64,000 nucleotides of DNA from Nematopogon swammerdamellus (GCA_946902875.1 OX336340.1:2960351-3024350), one strand, 5' to 3'; numbered from the stretch's first letter, positions 51,501-63,784 are shown. Program-made: numbers and translations. Notes: a model not told the origin generated them from the sequence alone.

Positions 51501-52690
51501 TGCGGCCACGTTTTGGTTCAGTGTGAAAATTTGGATCAGCTCGGGGCAATCGTATTTAGAGGTGAGAATTTCATACGCCATGTCGCCGTACACCTGTCGA
51601 GCCACACAGCTTCGCAAGTAACGTGAGAGAGGGCGTTTTATAAACAACCCTAGTCGCAGTAAATATGCTAATATGAAGCCTGTCATTTTATACCTCAATA
51701 TGTATTCTAGTTGAAGAAAAATTTGTATGCATTTGACTCGCACGTTGTCTGATTTAACGGATGCAGTGACTTGGGCATGAGGAAATGAGGGGCATGTCAC
51801 AAATTGCGGCACTTGGAGATCTGTTGTCTCAGCTTACTCTTTTTTTGGAAACTACATGTCTTCAAGTATAAAACAAGAAGGGATGGTGTAACTTTTGTCT
51901 TCTTGATATATCCATGTCCTTTTACGGAAGAATTGATGTTATTACTGCGAACGAAAAGGTTAGGCACGATTTTTTGCAAACAAATGTATTGCACTGCAGC
52001 GCCATCTAGGAGCGCAACATTGACTGATAATGTTAACGCTAGATGGCGCTACTGTGTAGGTCTATTTAGATTTATGCAATATCTATAAATAGCTTTTGCT
52101 CGCGGCTTCGCTCGCATAGCCTATGTCCATCCCGAAAGTTCATTCTAAATATTGGCCAAAGAAATTTTAAAATCGGATGAGTATTTTCGGAGATTACCTC
52201 CTACATACAAACTTACAAACTTTACTTATTTTTATAATTTTTTTTTAAAGGGTTCGTACAACTGGTTTTTAAAACCGTTCACTGAGATGACACTTATTAC
52301 TTCTAGAGACAGTTTATTCCCACGAGTTCACTACTAGGTTAGAAAGAAACTACTTAAATGTTTGAATTAAAACTAGTTTGGTTGCGTTAAATTGGCACAG
52401 AACTGTTTTGTTTATTTTAGTCTTAATTTTATTATTTATAGGTTTATTATTATTATTATAATTTTATTTTCATTGTTTTACAAAACACTTTGCTAAAGGA
52501 CATGGATGACCAGATTACATAACATTGCCCCCTCCCCACTAATATTTTCGCCTGCCTATAAGCGACATCCGTTAAGTGGTCAGATTATAGTAAAGTCCAT
52601 GACTGCCATTAGGGCGAGTAACCCCACGTATGCCTAGTAGATATTTTTCATATTGCGGCCAACTGATCTCTTTACCAATGAACAGAGTGT
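51500..52690. other. Intergenic, no gene recognised
   Basis: A 70-bp inverted repeat (AGCGCCATCTAG at 51999 and inverse at 52047) is probably a small MITE. A GCTTTTGCTCGCGGCTTCGC repeat starts at 52090. Minus frame 51486-51812 has no motif. Confidence 0.45.
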
Positions 52691-53195
52691 ACCCTTGGAC
52701 AAAGTATCTTCATACAGTAGTCATTGAATTTGAACGAAGTATCTTCGTACTGTAGTCATTGATTTTGAACGAAGTATCTTTGTACTGCAGTCGTTGACTT
52801 TGAACTAAATATCTTCGTACTGCTGTCGTTGACTTTGAACAAAGTATTTTCGTACTGTAGTTGTTGACTTTGGACGAAGTATTTTCGTACTGCAGTCATA
52901 AATTTGAACGAAGTATCTTTGTACTGTAGTCGTTGACTTTGAACGAAGTATCTTTGTACTGTCGTCGTTGACTTTGAACGAAGTATCTTTGTACTGCAGT
53001 CGTTGACTTTGAACGAAGTATTTTCGTACTGTAGTCGTTGACTTTGGACGAAGTATTTTCGTACTGCAGTTGTTGACTCTGAACAAAGTATTTTCGTACT
53101 GTGGTCGTTGACTTTGAACAAAGTATTTCGTACTGTAGTCGTTGACTTTGAACGAAGTATCTTCTTAATGTAGTCGTTGACTTTATTTTGTGAGT
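52690..53195. repeat. 35-bp satellite
   Basis: About 14 units of GTCGTTGACTTTGAACGAAG then TATCTTCGTACTGTA. Since 35 is not a multiple of three, a three-unit (105-bp) period is read on the minus strand, and all three phases are open (52756-53379, 207 codons: KVNDCSTKILRS, KSTTTVQRYFVQ, SQRLQYKDTSF). I do not consider it a gene. Confidence 0.88.
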
Positions 53196-53270
53196 ATGTA
53201 GTGATTCTAGGCTCAGCTTGAAAGATGACGGGTATCAGAGGTCTTAAGAGTGTTGGTGTTGTTAGTATTA

Positions 53271-53404
53271 CGTGGCTCAACAAAGAAACAATATTAAAAT
53301 GGTGTCCGCCATAGACGACGCTTGCACGCGCGAGTGAGACAGCACGAGATATTGTGCGAGTGTGAGCGAGAAAGCACAATTTTCATATAGTTTCTTGAGC
53401 CACG
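53271..53404. mobile_element. PIF/Harbinger-like MITE
   Basis: Ends CGTGGCTCAACAAAGAAAC and, inverted, CGTGGCTCAAGAAACTA with TTA on both sides (53268-53270, 53405-53407). A 3-bp TWA target is typical of PIF/Harbinger. 134 bp. Confidence 0.8.
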
Positions 53405-54000
53405 TTATAGTAGAGTCAAACATTGAATGTTAACAACTTGTGTTTAACTGAGCACCGAAATAACCTTGCTCAATCGAGCGCCAGGTCCATTCCAAGTACG
53501 ACAACATTAGCAGCGTAAAATTGCATACATGTGTACAGTTACCGGCAGCAAATAATGCGTGTCGAGCTTTAGAAAGAGACAATCCGGTTGTAGAGCGGTG
53601 TTACTGTCACACAGTGCCGGACTTGTACTGTTCTTAAGTATAGGCCACTTGACTTTCGCCGCCCGCGCATAACATAAATAACATAGGATAGGAGTATTTT
53701 TTATTTATGTAAACCAGCATGGGCGACTTTGGCTTTGGCACGAACGAAGGGAAGCACTGACGTGGCACCAAGTTCACCCTGTGTTATGGGCTTACGTCAC
53801 GGATGTTGCAGGTGATGTAGCCAACCGTGTTTCCATAAAAAAAAAAAAGAAAAAAAAAAGACCAATGGTGCAGTCGACAGAGCTAAAATCACCTCTCCTC
53901 GCGAAACCACGCTCAGTTAGGTGCCATGCCAGCAGATTTGCGGACTGTTGCTAGGCTGTCTAGCCCGTTAATACGACGCTTGAAGACACCCATGTTAAAG

Positions 54001-55505
54001 CAGTGGCGGTTCCCCAGGTGAAGCAAGTGAAGCACCGCCTCACTTAATTATCTTGAAAGTAAAGAAAAAAAAAACATTTCAAAATATCAAGAAAGAAAAC
54101 TTAAAAAAGTCAAGTATATCCGATCCGAACTGATCACAATAATATTAGCGCGGCGGCGCGGAGGAGGCGGAGGCGGCTGGTGCGACGCGCGCGACGAAAT
54201 ACGTTAAAGATGTGTTAGTGCATCAACACCACCAACACAGCACGCACACACACACAGACGTGACGTGTGACGTGTCACGTACGGCATGGCATATGGTGAC
54301 TCACCCCGGTCCGGTGCGGCGACGAATCGCTTATGTTTGGTATCGCTTCACCAAGCGTAAAGACAACAGGTTGACCTTGGAGGCTTTGGATGTAGGGAGC
54401 AGCTGAGGCTCTGATAAATGGCGCCGGACGAGACATCTATATCCAATTAAAAGAATGCAGAGCGAGATGTGGCGATTCACGTTTTCTATAAGTCGGTTTG
54501 TTTTACCTCCGTGATTAAAATGATGGCAAAATTCGCACTAGTTACGGTAAGTTTCATAGCTCAATGGTATATGCTTCGCTATTCAATCTAGTGACGTTGG
54601 TTCGAATCTCACTTTTGCGAATTCTATTTTTTTTTTTTTAGGGTTCCGTATCCGGTATGGGACCCTATTACTAAGCCTACGCCGTCTGTCTGTCCGTCCG
54701 TCCGTCTGTCTTTTTTTTTATGTAATCCGGTATGGGTGGCTGAGCCGGAGGGGCCAAAGCGCATGCTCCGACCAGCTAATATCACCTCCGAGAAGGTAGG
54801 TGCCATACCGGAGACTTCCCTGGATTGCTGGCTATACTAGACTAGAGGAGAACACAGCCGAGGCTGCTATGCGGCAGCAGCAGGTGTAAAGTAAGCATAC
54901 ACGTAAATTTTTTCGTCAGAAGAAACTCATTGTTACACGCCGACCGGATTCGAACCTCGCACCTCTCGCATTTGAAGCCAATGCCCAAACCACTCGGCCA
55001 CCCGCCGCTTGTCTGTCCGTCCGTCTGTCCGAGGCCTGTATCTCTTGAACCGTAATTTGGTAGCCCGTTGAAATGTTCACAGAAAATGTGTTATTTTATT
55101 ATGGCCGATATAACAAAAAATAATGAAAATAAGAAAAAGTAAAAAACTCACGGGGGTTCCCATAGATGGCGCGCGCGCATACACTTTTTGGTTTCAAAAA
55201 GTGTATGCGCGCGCGCCATCTACCAAATAGATGATGAATCATTTTCTAATCGTGACTAACCAATATGAAGTATTTCATAACACGCCATCTAGATGGCGTG
55301 GCGTGTTATGAAATTCATCTAGTGGCGCTAGCCGTGACATGGCGATACGGTACCCTCGGTGCGCGATTCGATAGTAGTTTTTGGTTAAGTATTGTTAGGG
55401 CCAAAAAAAATTAGGTTTAGGTTTTTCAATTTATCATAAAGTAATAGCAATGTAGGTGGATTTTTTAGTCGCCTCACTAAGATTTATAGGTCAAAGCCGC
55501 CACTG
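54001..55505 (-). mobile_element. 1.5-kb composite hAT element, copy 2 (inverted)
   Basis: Nearly identical to 33730-35240 in the opposite orientation, including the nested SINE (54711-55010) and the palindrome. Perfect 8-bp target duplication TGTTAAAG at 53993-54000 and 55506-55513. It interrupts a LINE-related repeat that resumes at 55514 (GACTCAGGAAATACACTCG), the same sequence seen uninterrupted at 50083-50110. Confidence 0.92.
54711..55010 (-). mobile_element. tRNA-headed SINE inside hAT copy 2
   Basis: Same internal deletion and position as 34219-34519, so both hAT copies descend from one ancestor that already held the SINE. Confidence 0.88.
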
Positions 55506-56162
55506 TGTTAAAGGACTCAGGAAATACACTCGCCGGAAGACAGTTCCACACTTCTAAGTTGCAATAGGGACTTAAAACCTTTACCCAAATGATATTTAGC
55601 ATTTCATAGATCGAAAACTCTATCCACAAGGTGACTTGCTTGAGTATTGCGTCCATAATCGCCCACGAACTTGATGGCTTACACAAACATACCAAAGCGC
55701 AAGTGTTACTTGTAATATTCTTTAGCGCCTTCGGAAATGTGCCTCCCCCCTGAAGTTTGCCGCCCCTAGGCCGCGGCCTATACGGCCTAATGGGAAATCC
55801 AGGACTGCTGTCACACGAACTCGCACGTTAGTGTGCGACAGGGACGACGCTCTCTACAACCGTATTGTCTCTTTCTAAAGCTCGACACGCATTATTAGCT
55901 GTCGGGAGCCGTACGTGAAGTTTGCGTCGCGCTACGCTTCGAATCGAGCTACAGGTAACGTAACCGAAGAACACCAGTTTCAAGAGTGAAATATATTTTT
56001 GATAGTTGTGAAATTTAGTATTTAATTTTAATAAAGCGTAGTTAGTGTAAATTTATTTTGAAATATTATATGATATATATATTGCATGACGCGATCGCTG
56101 TATAGTCGGCAGCTTTCATTAGAATACATACAATATTAATTTCTCTAGAGTTGCAACATCAG

Positions 56163-56302
56163 CAGCGGGAGCACAAATGCGTCGATAAGCCTATATCGAT
56201 CGATAAACATCTATTCGTCTTGTTCTTTTCTACTTCGTCGAACGAAGCAAATAGATGTTTATCGATCGATATAGACTTATCGACGCATTTGTGCTCCCGC
56301 TG
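56163..56302. mobile_element. Fold-back MITE with CAG duplication, copy 2
   Basis: Same element as 28551-28695 with the loop inverted; ends CAGCGGGAGCACAAATGCG and inverse, flanked by CAG on each side. The two copies together indicate a C-W-G 3-bp target. Confidence 0.82.
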
Positions 56303-56339
56303 CAGAGCAACAAAACGATAAAACAATACAAGAGTTAAA

Positions 56340-56630
56340 ATTTTCACAGAATAGGTATGTGTTATTTATTATGGATGATATAACAACAAATAATAAAAAT
56401 AAGAAAAAGTAAAAAATTCACGGGGGCTCCCATAGAAGAAACCAAAAAGTGTATGCGCGCGCCATCTACCGAATAGATTATGAAACATTTTAACTAATCA
56501 TGACATTTAACTAATATGAAGCATTTCATAACACGCCATCTAGATGGCGTGAGTGGCGGTAGCCATGACATGGCGATACGGAACCCTCGGCGCGCGAGTT
56601 CGACTCGCACTTGGCCGGTTTTTTTAGTTT
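56340..56630 (-). mobile_element. Common moth repeat, minus copy
   Basis: Contains ACGGGGGCTCCCATAGAAGA, AAAGTGTATGCGCGCGCC and ends GCGAGTTCGACTCGCACTTG GCCGG. The unpaired version of the palindrome seen in the hAT copies. No coding content. Confidence 0.75.
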
Positions 56631-56639
56631 GTATCTATG

Positions 56640-58200
56640 AATTCTGTCGACTGTCGAAGTTGTTTGCTGCCTGTACACACACTTGGACCTACGGTAGGTT
56701 CCTCGGACGCAAGTGGAACGTGCCGTTGGTTCAAGTGTTGGCCGCTTCTAGTGATGTAAAGTGTAGTTGTAAATTTAATATTTTGTAAATAGACATTTCG
56801 CTTTGGTTAGTATTGTTTTGTAAATAACTAAAATAGGTAATCGCTGCAATATTGTTTCGAAAATGCGCTGTATTTGCTATGAATGAATAATTCCGCGCAA
56901 TAACCCAGGTCAAAACTGTCATTACTTGCTTAAAATGGCTAAATTTTGAGTAGAAATACTGTCCTAACTCCAAAATGTTTTAACGAAACATGTATATTTT
57001 ATGCAACAGGCAATTCTAAGAAGTGGTAAAAAAAAATTTTTAATTTGTTTAAGACATACAGCTCTATAGATTTGCTCATTTTTGGCATGTCTTATGTAAT
57101 TTTATTCAAAATCACAATTTTTTTTCATAATATCGAGGGAATAGTAACAAAGGATACGCCCATCATTTTATTTTATTGTGTATACGCCCCTTTGCACAAA
57201 GGGATGTATCCAACATTTAAATGTATTGTGTATCCACCATTTTAATATTACTGTGGAAACACCACTTTGTGCAAAGGGACGTATTCACCGTTTAACTGAT
57301 ATGCTCCTTTATTATAATGCCCTCAATATATTAATACTGTCTACGGTAATTTTTTGTCAAGGCGATTTATTTGTGAATTTTTGTTTACTTTTTAACTTCT
57401 GTAATATTTTTTTTTCAACTTTACATTCCTTTCGAAGTTGCGGTAAAATTGCACTTTATTTTAATGTATCTTTTTGGCGAGCTTTTAACTAACCGCATAC
57501 TTATGAAGTTGTTCCGTGACAAACCGTTAACATGCACTGTCAGAGGTGAGCGGAGAGTGTTGTGATCTAAGAGCAATAATAGTTATAGAGCGAGCGTATC
57601 TGAGTATGAACAGTAAGCACGGGTATGAGTGTGTCACGTGTTTAAATAGTATGATAAGTCTTGCAAAAGTTGTAAATAAAATGTGTCATTGTTGAAAAAT
57701 TTATAGGTAATACACGGCATTCATAAAATTGTCTGCAAAATTTGTTTGCATCCTTTCATAACAATTTTTTCTTTATTATCTGTGCAATATGGGACATTGG
57801 CTCACACACAGTATGAAGAAGGCACCGCACGCGCGCTCTATAGCTGATATTGCTCTGATATTTTGAGTCTTTTTTCACTTGCCACTGTTGCAATTTTGGC
57901 AAAAGTGGCACATCTGGACTGGAAAAGCATAGGTTTGGATGTTGAAATTGGCCAAAACCGTACGTCTGACCTTATTTTGAGAAGCACAAGTTTGTATATG
58001 GCAATACTTTGAAAAGCATAAGGTCGGATGTGCAAATCGACCAAAACCATACTTCCGAATTTATGCATCTCATGTCCAAGTTATACAGGTTGTAAAAAGA
58101 CATGCCCGAGGTATTGAAAAGAGTTATATCTGAGGTAATTTCCTTCAAAAGTCGAAGTTTTCGCGTGCAAAACTTTCAAGTCGTGTAAATCGGCGCTGTT
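56640..58200. other. Intergenic, no gene recognised
   Basis: Contains a pair of near-repeats around CTTTGCACAAAGGG and CTTTGTGCAAAGGG (57189, 57262) and AAAGCATAAG motifs at 57920-58025. Nothing coding supported. Confidence 0.45.
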
Positions 58201-58374
58201 GATAACTTCCCAAGTGTGAGCAGGCTAGCATGCTCGTTCCACTCGCTCTGGGCGGGGCTTGCATCATCTTTCCTCCTCAGCGCTTATCCTGTGTCAGTTT
58301 CACCTCGACTTGCTGCATCGCAAGAGTTCTTTCACAAGGAGCATTTTTGTTTTAAAGATTTTTTTTGTGGATAT

Positions 58375-58665
58375 ATCAGGGGCGAGAGCACATGTTCTGA
58401 CGAGCCAATATCACCACCACCAGTCAACGTTCCATAAAGGGTGAAGGTGCCATAGGTGAACACAGCGGAGACTGCTATGCGGCCACGTTACGTTCAGTGC
58501 AGTGGAACAAACTTAGTCGGCTACTATTTGAGCTTCTTCAAATAGTAGTCGACTAAGTTAGTTCTTGCTTCGGCTACTATCACTTAGTAACGAGCAAGGC
58601 AAGGGAAGGGATCTAAAGTTTTACACCCGTTCCGAACGGTGAAGCAGCAGGTGTAGGTATGCACG
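58375..58665 (-). mobile_element. Degenerate tRNA-headed SINE body
   Basis: GAGCCAATATCACC, TGAACACAGCGG, ATGCGGCCACGTTACGTTCA and GAAGCAGCAGGTGTAGGTAT match the body of 44835-45246, diverged and lacking the head. A 20-bp inverted repeat (CTACTATTTGAG) lies at 58520-58555. Confidence 0.65.
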
Positions 58666-58689
58666 TCAATTTTCAATTAGAAGGAAGGA

Positions 58690-58935
58690 AGGTGTTGAAC
58701 TAAGCTTGCGATGGCTTCACCGAACATATCCGGGCCCATCGGCAGTAGAGGAGGGTGTTAATCGAGGTCGGGACACTCGGGATTAGCGAGTGGTCTCTCT
58801 GAATTTCCCGCGCATGCTTCACGTTTCGGCTCGCATCAAGCCCTCGTCAGCTAGTCTGCGTTGACTAGGACGCGAGGAACCACCAGGCCCGCTCTCTACC
58901 TATCCATATTCTGTAGGATGCTTCCAGTGACGGTT
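58690..58935 (-). mobile_element. Second 3' end of the same R2-like LINE
   Basis: Matches 38672-38915 (GATGGCTTCACCGAACATAT, CATCGGCAGTAGAGGAGGGT) with a small deletion, then stops inside the C-terminal codons. A more strongly 5'-truncated copy in the same orientation. Confidence 0.8.
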
Positions 58936-59120
58936 CTTCGTACAGTGACTTATAGATGCATTTCGGCGGGATTCGAACCTATTGTACCGTACCGAACCGA
59001 ACATTGTATCGAACCGTTTAGCATTGTATTTAGGTTTACTAATCGAAATGACCCCAGAAGACTCACTAAGTTAATACAGGTATGTCTTTTTACATCAGAG
59101 GATGTATCACAGTTTACCTA

Positions 59121-59367
59121 GAGAGCGTTTCAACTAAAAGTTCCCTTCGCCGCTATGTTGGCTCCACTGTCAGTGCTTAAATTCGTGTTGCCAGTTTGTG
59201 AAGATTATATTACCTAATAATGTAATCGGTATTTACCGTATAATAAATACGGTAAATACCGATAATTTCGGGTAAATCTGTACACATAGCAACCCTCAAC
59301 GCTGTTTTGACAGATAGATAGTGGAGCCAACATAACGGCGAAAGGAACTTTTAGTTGAAACGCTCTC
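59121..59367 (-). mobile_element. TA-flanked MITE family GAGAGCGTTTC, copy 3
   Basis: Same family as 32446-32699 in the opposite orientation, with TA flanks and well-matched ends. Confidence 0.85.
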
Positions 59368-59369
59368 TA

Positions 59370-60160
59370 GTAGCGGTTGTAAGTGCTAAAAGTCTCTATG
59401 TAATGTGAAGGTGAATAGTGTGACAAAGTGGTGCGCTGTGATACGAGGGGGCCTATTCTGTGAACAAGCTTTGTTGCCGAGTTGCGGCGTGAATGTGAGG
59501 GAGTGTGAGCTTTTTTAAGTGTATTTTCATAATCTTCATAGTGTCTCGAGAAAATTGGCAGAATGATGCGATATTGCTATTTATTTTTTGCAAGTTTAGC
59601 TAGTTATATTAGTAGGAAATATTCTATTTTGATTGATATTAAAATAGGGAAATTAATTAGGTACAGTTTTTCAGCGTAATGAACAGCTCAAAGAACCGCA
59701 CTAAACCCAAACTTGAAATTGACTGCTAAAGGGTTAATTATTTGCATTATGTATAAAAAAAAGTATTAGTAAAACAAGTTACACATAAACATGGCTTGTA
59801 AGGCACATAGTGACCACATCCTCGGTGTACAGTGTACTTGCTATAGTTATTGTAATGAAATCTTAATGATACATTATATGTATATAAAAAAATACTAAAA
59901 ATGCATCGTGTTACAAAAATCAAGTTGTCCAATCTCTTGATTTGTAAACGTTTGCGTAAAGTGAAGAAACAGTTATTTAAGCCAAAATCTGCCATCTACC
60001 CTTAGTGAGTTAGTTGATTTGCAAAATTGTTTTTTATTCCTTGAATAGCAAGACGCACTAATTTTAATAAACCCGTGTCTTCCAAGTTTTGGTAGCCGAG
60101 AACTGATGTACAAAATGTTTAATGTTCCATATTTTTTTAATAAATCGCACAATATTGGCT
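59370..60160. other. Intergenic, nothing recognised
   Basis: AT-rich with no supported ORF or repeat structure. Confidence 0.5.
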
Positions 60161-60162
60161 GG

Positions 60163-60690
60163 GGCCTATTTAATAAACGTGACAATGACAGGTGACAGGC
60201 GACAGGTGACAATCCGACAATTTGACAATTTTTTGTTTAATTAAGATTATCACTGACAAATTTGTCAAATATGTCGATTTGTCATGACAATTTGGCATAT
60301 TTCTGTTTAATTAATAAACAATTTCTCTTGACAGGCGACAGGTGACAATTTGTCCGGAAAAACTTGTCAAATTTGTTATATTAAACACTAAATAGTCATG
60401 ACATGAGAATTTCGACAGGCCAATCATCCAATGTCAAGCCAATTCGGCTATGTCAGAAAAAGTGACAAATTTGTCAATTACCATGACAAATAAGTCAGAA
60501 TATTTTCTTAGAGACTCGACAGGTAAAAAATAATAATTGTCGCCTTTATTAAACGGGTTTTCAGTCTGATAATTTTGTCAGAATTTACCTGTCGCATTTG
60601 GACATAATTGTCATCTTTATTAAACGGCATTTGTCGCGACAATTCGGCTTATTTGTCAAAAAGTGACAAAATGCAGAAGATCAAATTCGC
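60163..60690. repeat. TTGTCA/TGACAA-rich element
   Basis: Dozens of GACAGGTGAC, TTGTCA and TGACAA motifs on both strands, starting TTTAATAAACGTGACAATGA and ending CATTTGTCGCGACAATTCGG. TTTAATAAACG occurs near the left and (inverted) CGTTTAATAAA-type near the right, suggesting inverted ends. Non-coding. Confidence 0.65.
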
Positions 60691-61494
60691 TAATAATTGC
60701 AATGCGGGCGTGGGTGAACGAAATGTTTAATAATATGACACAAAACTGTTTATATCTACATATTTATAAAAAGTTTTCTTTAAATAATATTTTAAGTTTT
60801 ACATTCTACTAAGCTTTTTCCCGTATCTAAAAGTTTAGATACGACGATAATTCGGCGAAGTAGATAGTTACGATGTCGTCATTCGCTAGTTTTCGGCCAG
60901 TAGATACATGTGTGCGTGTGTTCTTTTTGTCACTTTTGTCCCCTGCGTGTCCCCCGATGTGGTTGGGTCGCCTTGTCTGTTTGTGGTCGGTACTTTTTAT
61001 AGATATCTATATTTTTTATTTTGATACATTTCTATACTTATCAGCTTTTATAAATAGCTACGAAAGAGACTGATGATAATTCAATATGAGTTTTATTATA
61101 CACGATGTTTCATTAGATGGTATTTGACCGGAAAGGGAATTATTATTATTACAATTAGCAAAATTTCGGCCCTCTTTAGTATAAACGTCATTTCATTATG
61201 AAATAATATATTTTCCACTTCATACTCTTCAGGAAAAATATTGTCAACAGTTATCTGAAAAATTAAAAGTTGTGTGTCTACAACTGATCAGTTTCGTATA
61301 CGGAATACTTCTCTGACGAAAAAAAATAAATTATTGTTTGTGAAACAGCGGGTATATATAAAAATTTAGCCAGCACAAAATGTCAATGTGAGTTAGTAGT
61401 AAATGACGTCACTCAATACATGCCATGGTCTTGTCAATCTTGTTTACTTACGTGCTACAGAATTTTTGAAATAACGCTTGCCAAAAACCTTACT

Positions 61495-61650
61495 GCCTAA
61501 TACCGCATACGTACTGGAACTAAACAGTATGTTGCAATATACAGCATACATACTGTACTTAAAGAAATGTTACAATATAACATACTGAATGTACCACATA
61601 CGTACTGTACTTATAGAATATGTTACAATATAACATAATATACTACATAC
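61495..61650. repeat. TACTGTACT/TGTTACAATATAACAT repeat
   Basis: About three 60-bp units of ATGTTACAATATAACATA and CATACGTACTGTACT; the same motif resumes at 62390-62460 beyond two inserted elements. Confidence 0.75.
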
Positions 61651-61654
61651 ATAC

Positions 61655-62206
61655 CATGGGCGCCGCCAGGATTTCTTTCAGGGAGGTGCATCTATGTTTT
61701 GTAGATAAATGTATGTAAGTAATGTCAAATTCAAATAGCGCGCATTTTGAGAAAAATGATTCCATGTAGGACTTGTTTTTAGTCTCGTCGCCATTGTTAA
61801 ACTAGGTATTTACACGACTGTTCTGTTGGCTAGGCATCAGTAACTAAATTAGTCAACGAAGATGCACAATCCACTTAAAGTACATACAGTGCAGCCTTAA
61901 AACAATTAAGTAAGTAAACTATTATACGTAAAGATACTAGCTGCATCAATCAATACTAACTAGGTAGAAAACTAGGACAAAATGAATTTCATAATACAAA
62001 AAGCAAAGCAACAGTAATTTGTAGTTGCTATGTGCAATAAACGCGCCAAACTGCCGAAAATAATGTTTTTGCTTTAAATATTGGTTTACTTTACCTGTGC
62101 AGCGCTTCAGCGAATGCATAATTTTAATTTAATTTTTTCTATGTATTTTCTTTCCTGACAGGGGGGTGCAAGCGCACCCCCTTGCACCCTGCTGCCGGCG
62201 CCCATG
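61655..62206. mobile_element. 552-bp hAT-like element with CATGGGCGCCG ends
   Basis: Terminal repeats CATGGGCGCCGCCAGGA and, inverted, CATGGGCGCCGGCAGCAGG; perfect 8-bp duplication ATACATAC at 61647-61654 and 62207-62214. No coding capacity. Confidence 0.85.
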
Positions 62207-62244
62207 ATACATACATATGTACGTACTGTAACTACCTATTGTAC

Positions 62245-62377
62245 GCGCGCGAGCACATGCGCCGCGTAAGGAATGCCGCCAACACCCGCGCTAACCCCCG
62301 CGCGGCACGATGCGGGTGGGAAGCGCGCTTCCCCTTCCCCCTTTACTTCTGGCCGCGCAGCGCATGTGCTCGCGCGC
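62245..62377. mobile_element. Short inverted-repeat element (GCGCGCGAGCACATGCGC)
   Basis: 18-bp inverted ends at 62245-62262 and 62360-62377 around a GC-rich core. It sits inside a stretch of GTACTGTA/TGTTACAAT repeats that continues on both sides. Confidence 0.6.
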
Positions 62378-62837
62378 CGATAATACACAGTATGTTACAA
62401 TGTAACATACTGTCTGTACCACATACGTACTGTACCTACACAATATGTTACAATAAGTCATGAATGCTAACAACCAAAATAGACAAGGGCTAGAATAGCA
62501 CATAATTTTTTTTTTTTTTTTTTGAGAATGAGTGTCCATGAATTTTTTACGGTTTTTGCCAAATAGAAGTGTTTTTATAAATAAAAACAAAATAAATTTA
62601 GGTAAGTAGTGTAAATTTTGCGAAATAAGAAAATGGTATTTACCTATATATTATATTTTCGATTGTTAACAGCATTGTAGCCCTACTGCTTGCGTACCGG
62701 ATAATTACGAACGAAAGTAACAGCAAGGACGGACGCACGGACTCGCGCTCCGGCGACTGTAGTCATTTTGCTACACTTATTATGCTTTATTTTCATACTG
62801 ACTGCATTGCATATGATTAGATGGTTAATAATAACTG

Positions 62838-63185
62838 CGAAAGTACTATAGTTGCCGAAAACTGAAGTTGCTGAAATGCGAAAATACTGTAGTCGCCGGA
62901 GACTGAAGTTGCTGAACTACGAAAATACTATAGTCGCCGGAGACTGAAGTTGCTGAACTGCAAAAATACTATAGTCGCCGGAGACTGAAGTTGCTGAACT
63001 ACGAAAATACTATAGTCGCCGGAGACTGAATTTGCTGAACTGCGAAAATACTATAGTCGCCGGAGACTGAAGTTGCTGAACTGCGAAAATACTATAGTCG
63101 CCGGAGGCTGTAGTTACGGAACTGCGAAAATACTATAGTCGCCGGAGACTGAATACTATAGTCGCCGGAGACTGTAGTTGCTGAT
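62838..63185. repeat. 41-bp satellite
   Basis: About eight units of CGCCGGAGACTGAAGTTGCT then GAACTGCGAAAATACTATAG. A short 22-bp unit precedes the end (GACTGAATACTATAGTCGCC). Confidence 0.88.
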
Positions 63186-63189
63186 CCGA

Positions 63190-63780
63190 TGTGAGCATAA
63201 TTGATTGCATTCCGTTAAGATTGCTGACCATTAATTGACCGGAAATGCGTCCGTAGTGTATGGACTCTCTTGTCGGTAAGTTCTTTTTGATTTGCTCACT
63301 CGTAAAATGTTTAGAGAGCTTATTTTGTACCTATGACTGTTTCTGGCCAAATGATTTTAGTTCGTTTTTGGTCCAGAATGTCCAAACGGTGAGCAGATCG
63401 GACGGATCTCTCAAGATGCGTAGATTTAAGGTGAAAAATCTTGTGTGATACCACATACCATTGTACCGACTCGTCCAACATTAGAAAATGAAACTGTTCT
63501 CTATTACCTGCCCATTTGAAGTCGCAGGCTGCTTGCACACTAGACGATAACAGCACGGTAACGCACGGCAATGACCACGACAAGACCATCGCGCGGCAGC
63601 AGGGAGAAAAAAATTTGTGAAGTGCAATAGCTTCGGCTGACCTCATCAGAGCATTTGAGTATTTTTAATACATAGATAAAAACCACAGCACCCAAAGCAG
63701 GGCAGCGCGCTGACACCCCGTTGGGTTAGGTTAGGACATAGTGTCCCGCAGCAGGGGCGACATAGAAGTCAGCTAAGACT
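63190..63780. other. Intergenic, nothing firm
   Basis: Open frames on both strands at 63260-63646 lack recognisable motifs. Bases 63690-63780 (GACATAGTGTCCCGCAGCAG) may belong with the Gypsy-like fragment. Confidence 0.4.
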
Positions 63781-63784
63781 TTCG

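Larger units (their letters stand above)
53612..55807. mobile_element. Second hAT layer enclosing the 54001-55505 element
   Basis: Ends CAGTGCCGGACTTG and, inverted, CAGTCCTGGATTTCCC, with a perfect 8-bp duplication CTGTCACA at 53604-53611 and 55808-55815. Its interior has been filled by a SINE tail (53740-53848), a LINE-related repeat and the 1.5-kb hAT. Confidence 0.78.
53543..55909. mobile_element. Outermost MITE of the nest
   Basis: About 60-bp inverted ends: 53543-53603 (CCGGCAGCAAATAATGCG, GTCGAGCTTTAGAAAGAGAC) and 55840-55909 reading the same inverted (CCGACAGCTAATAATGCG). Removing the inner hAT leaves a MITE of roughly 160 bp. No target duplication could be confirmed. Confidence 0.65.

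Noticed and set aside
52690..53195. Regular repeats as a CRISPR array
   Set aside because: Units are contiguous without unique spacers, and the window is eukaryotic.
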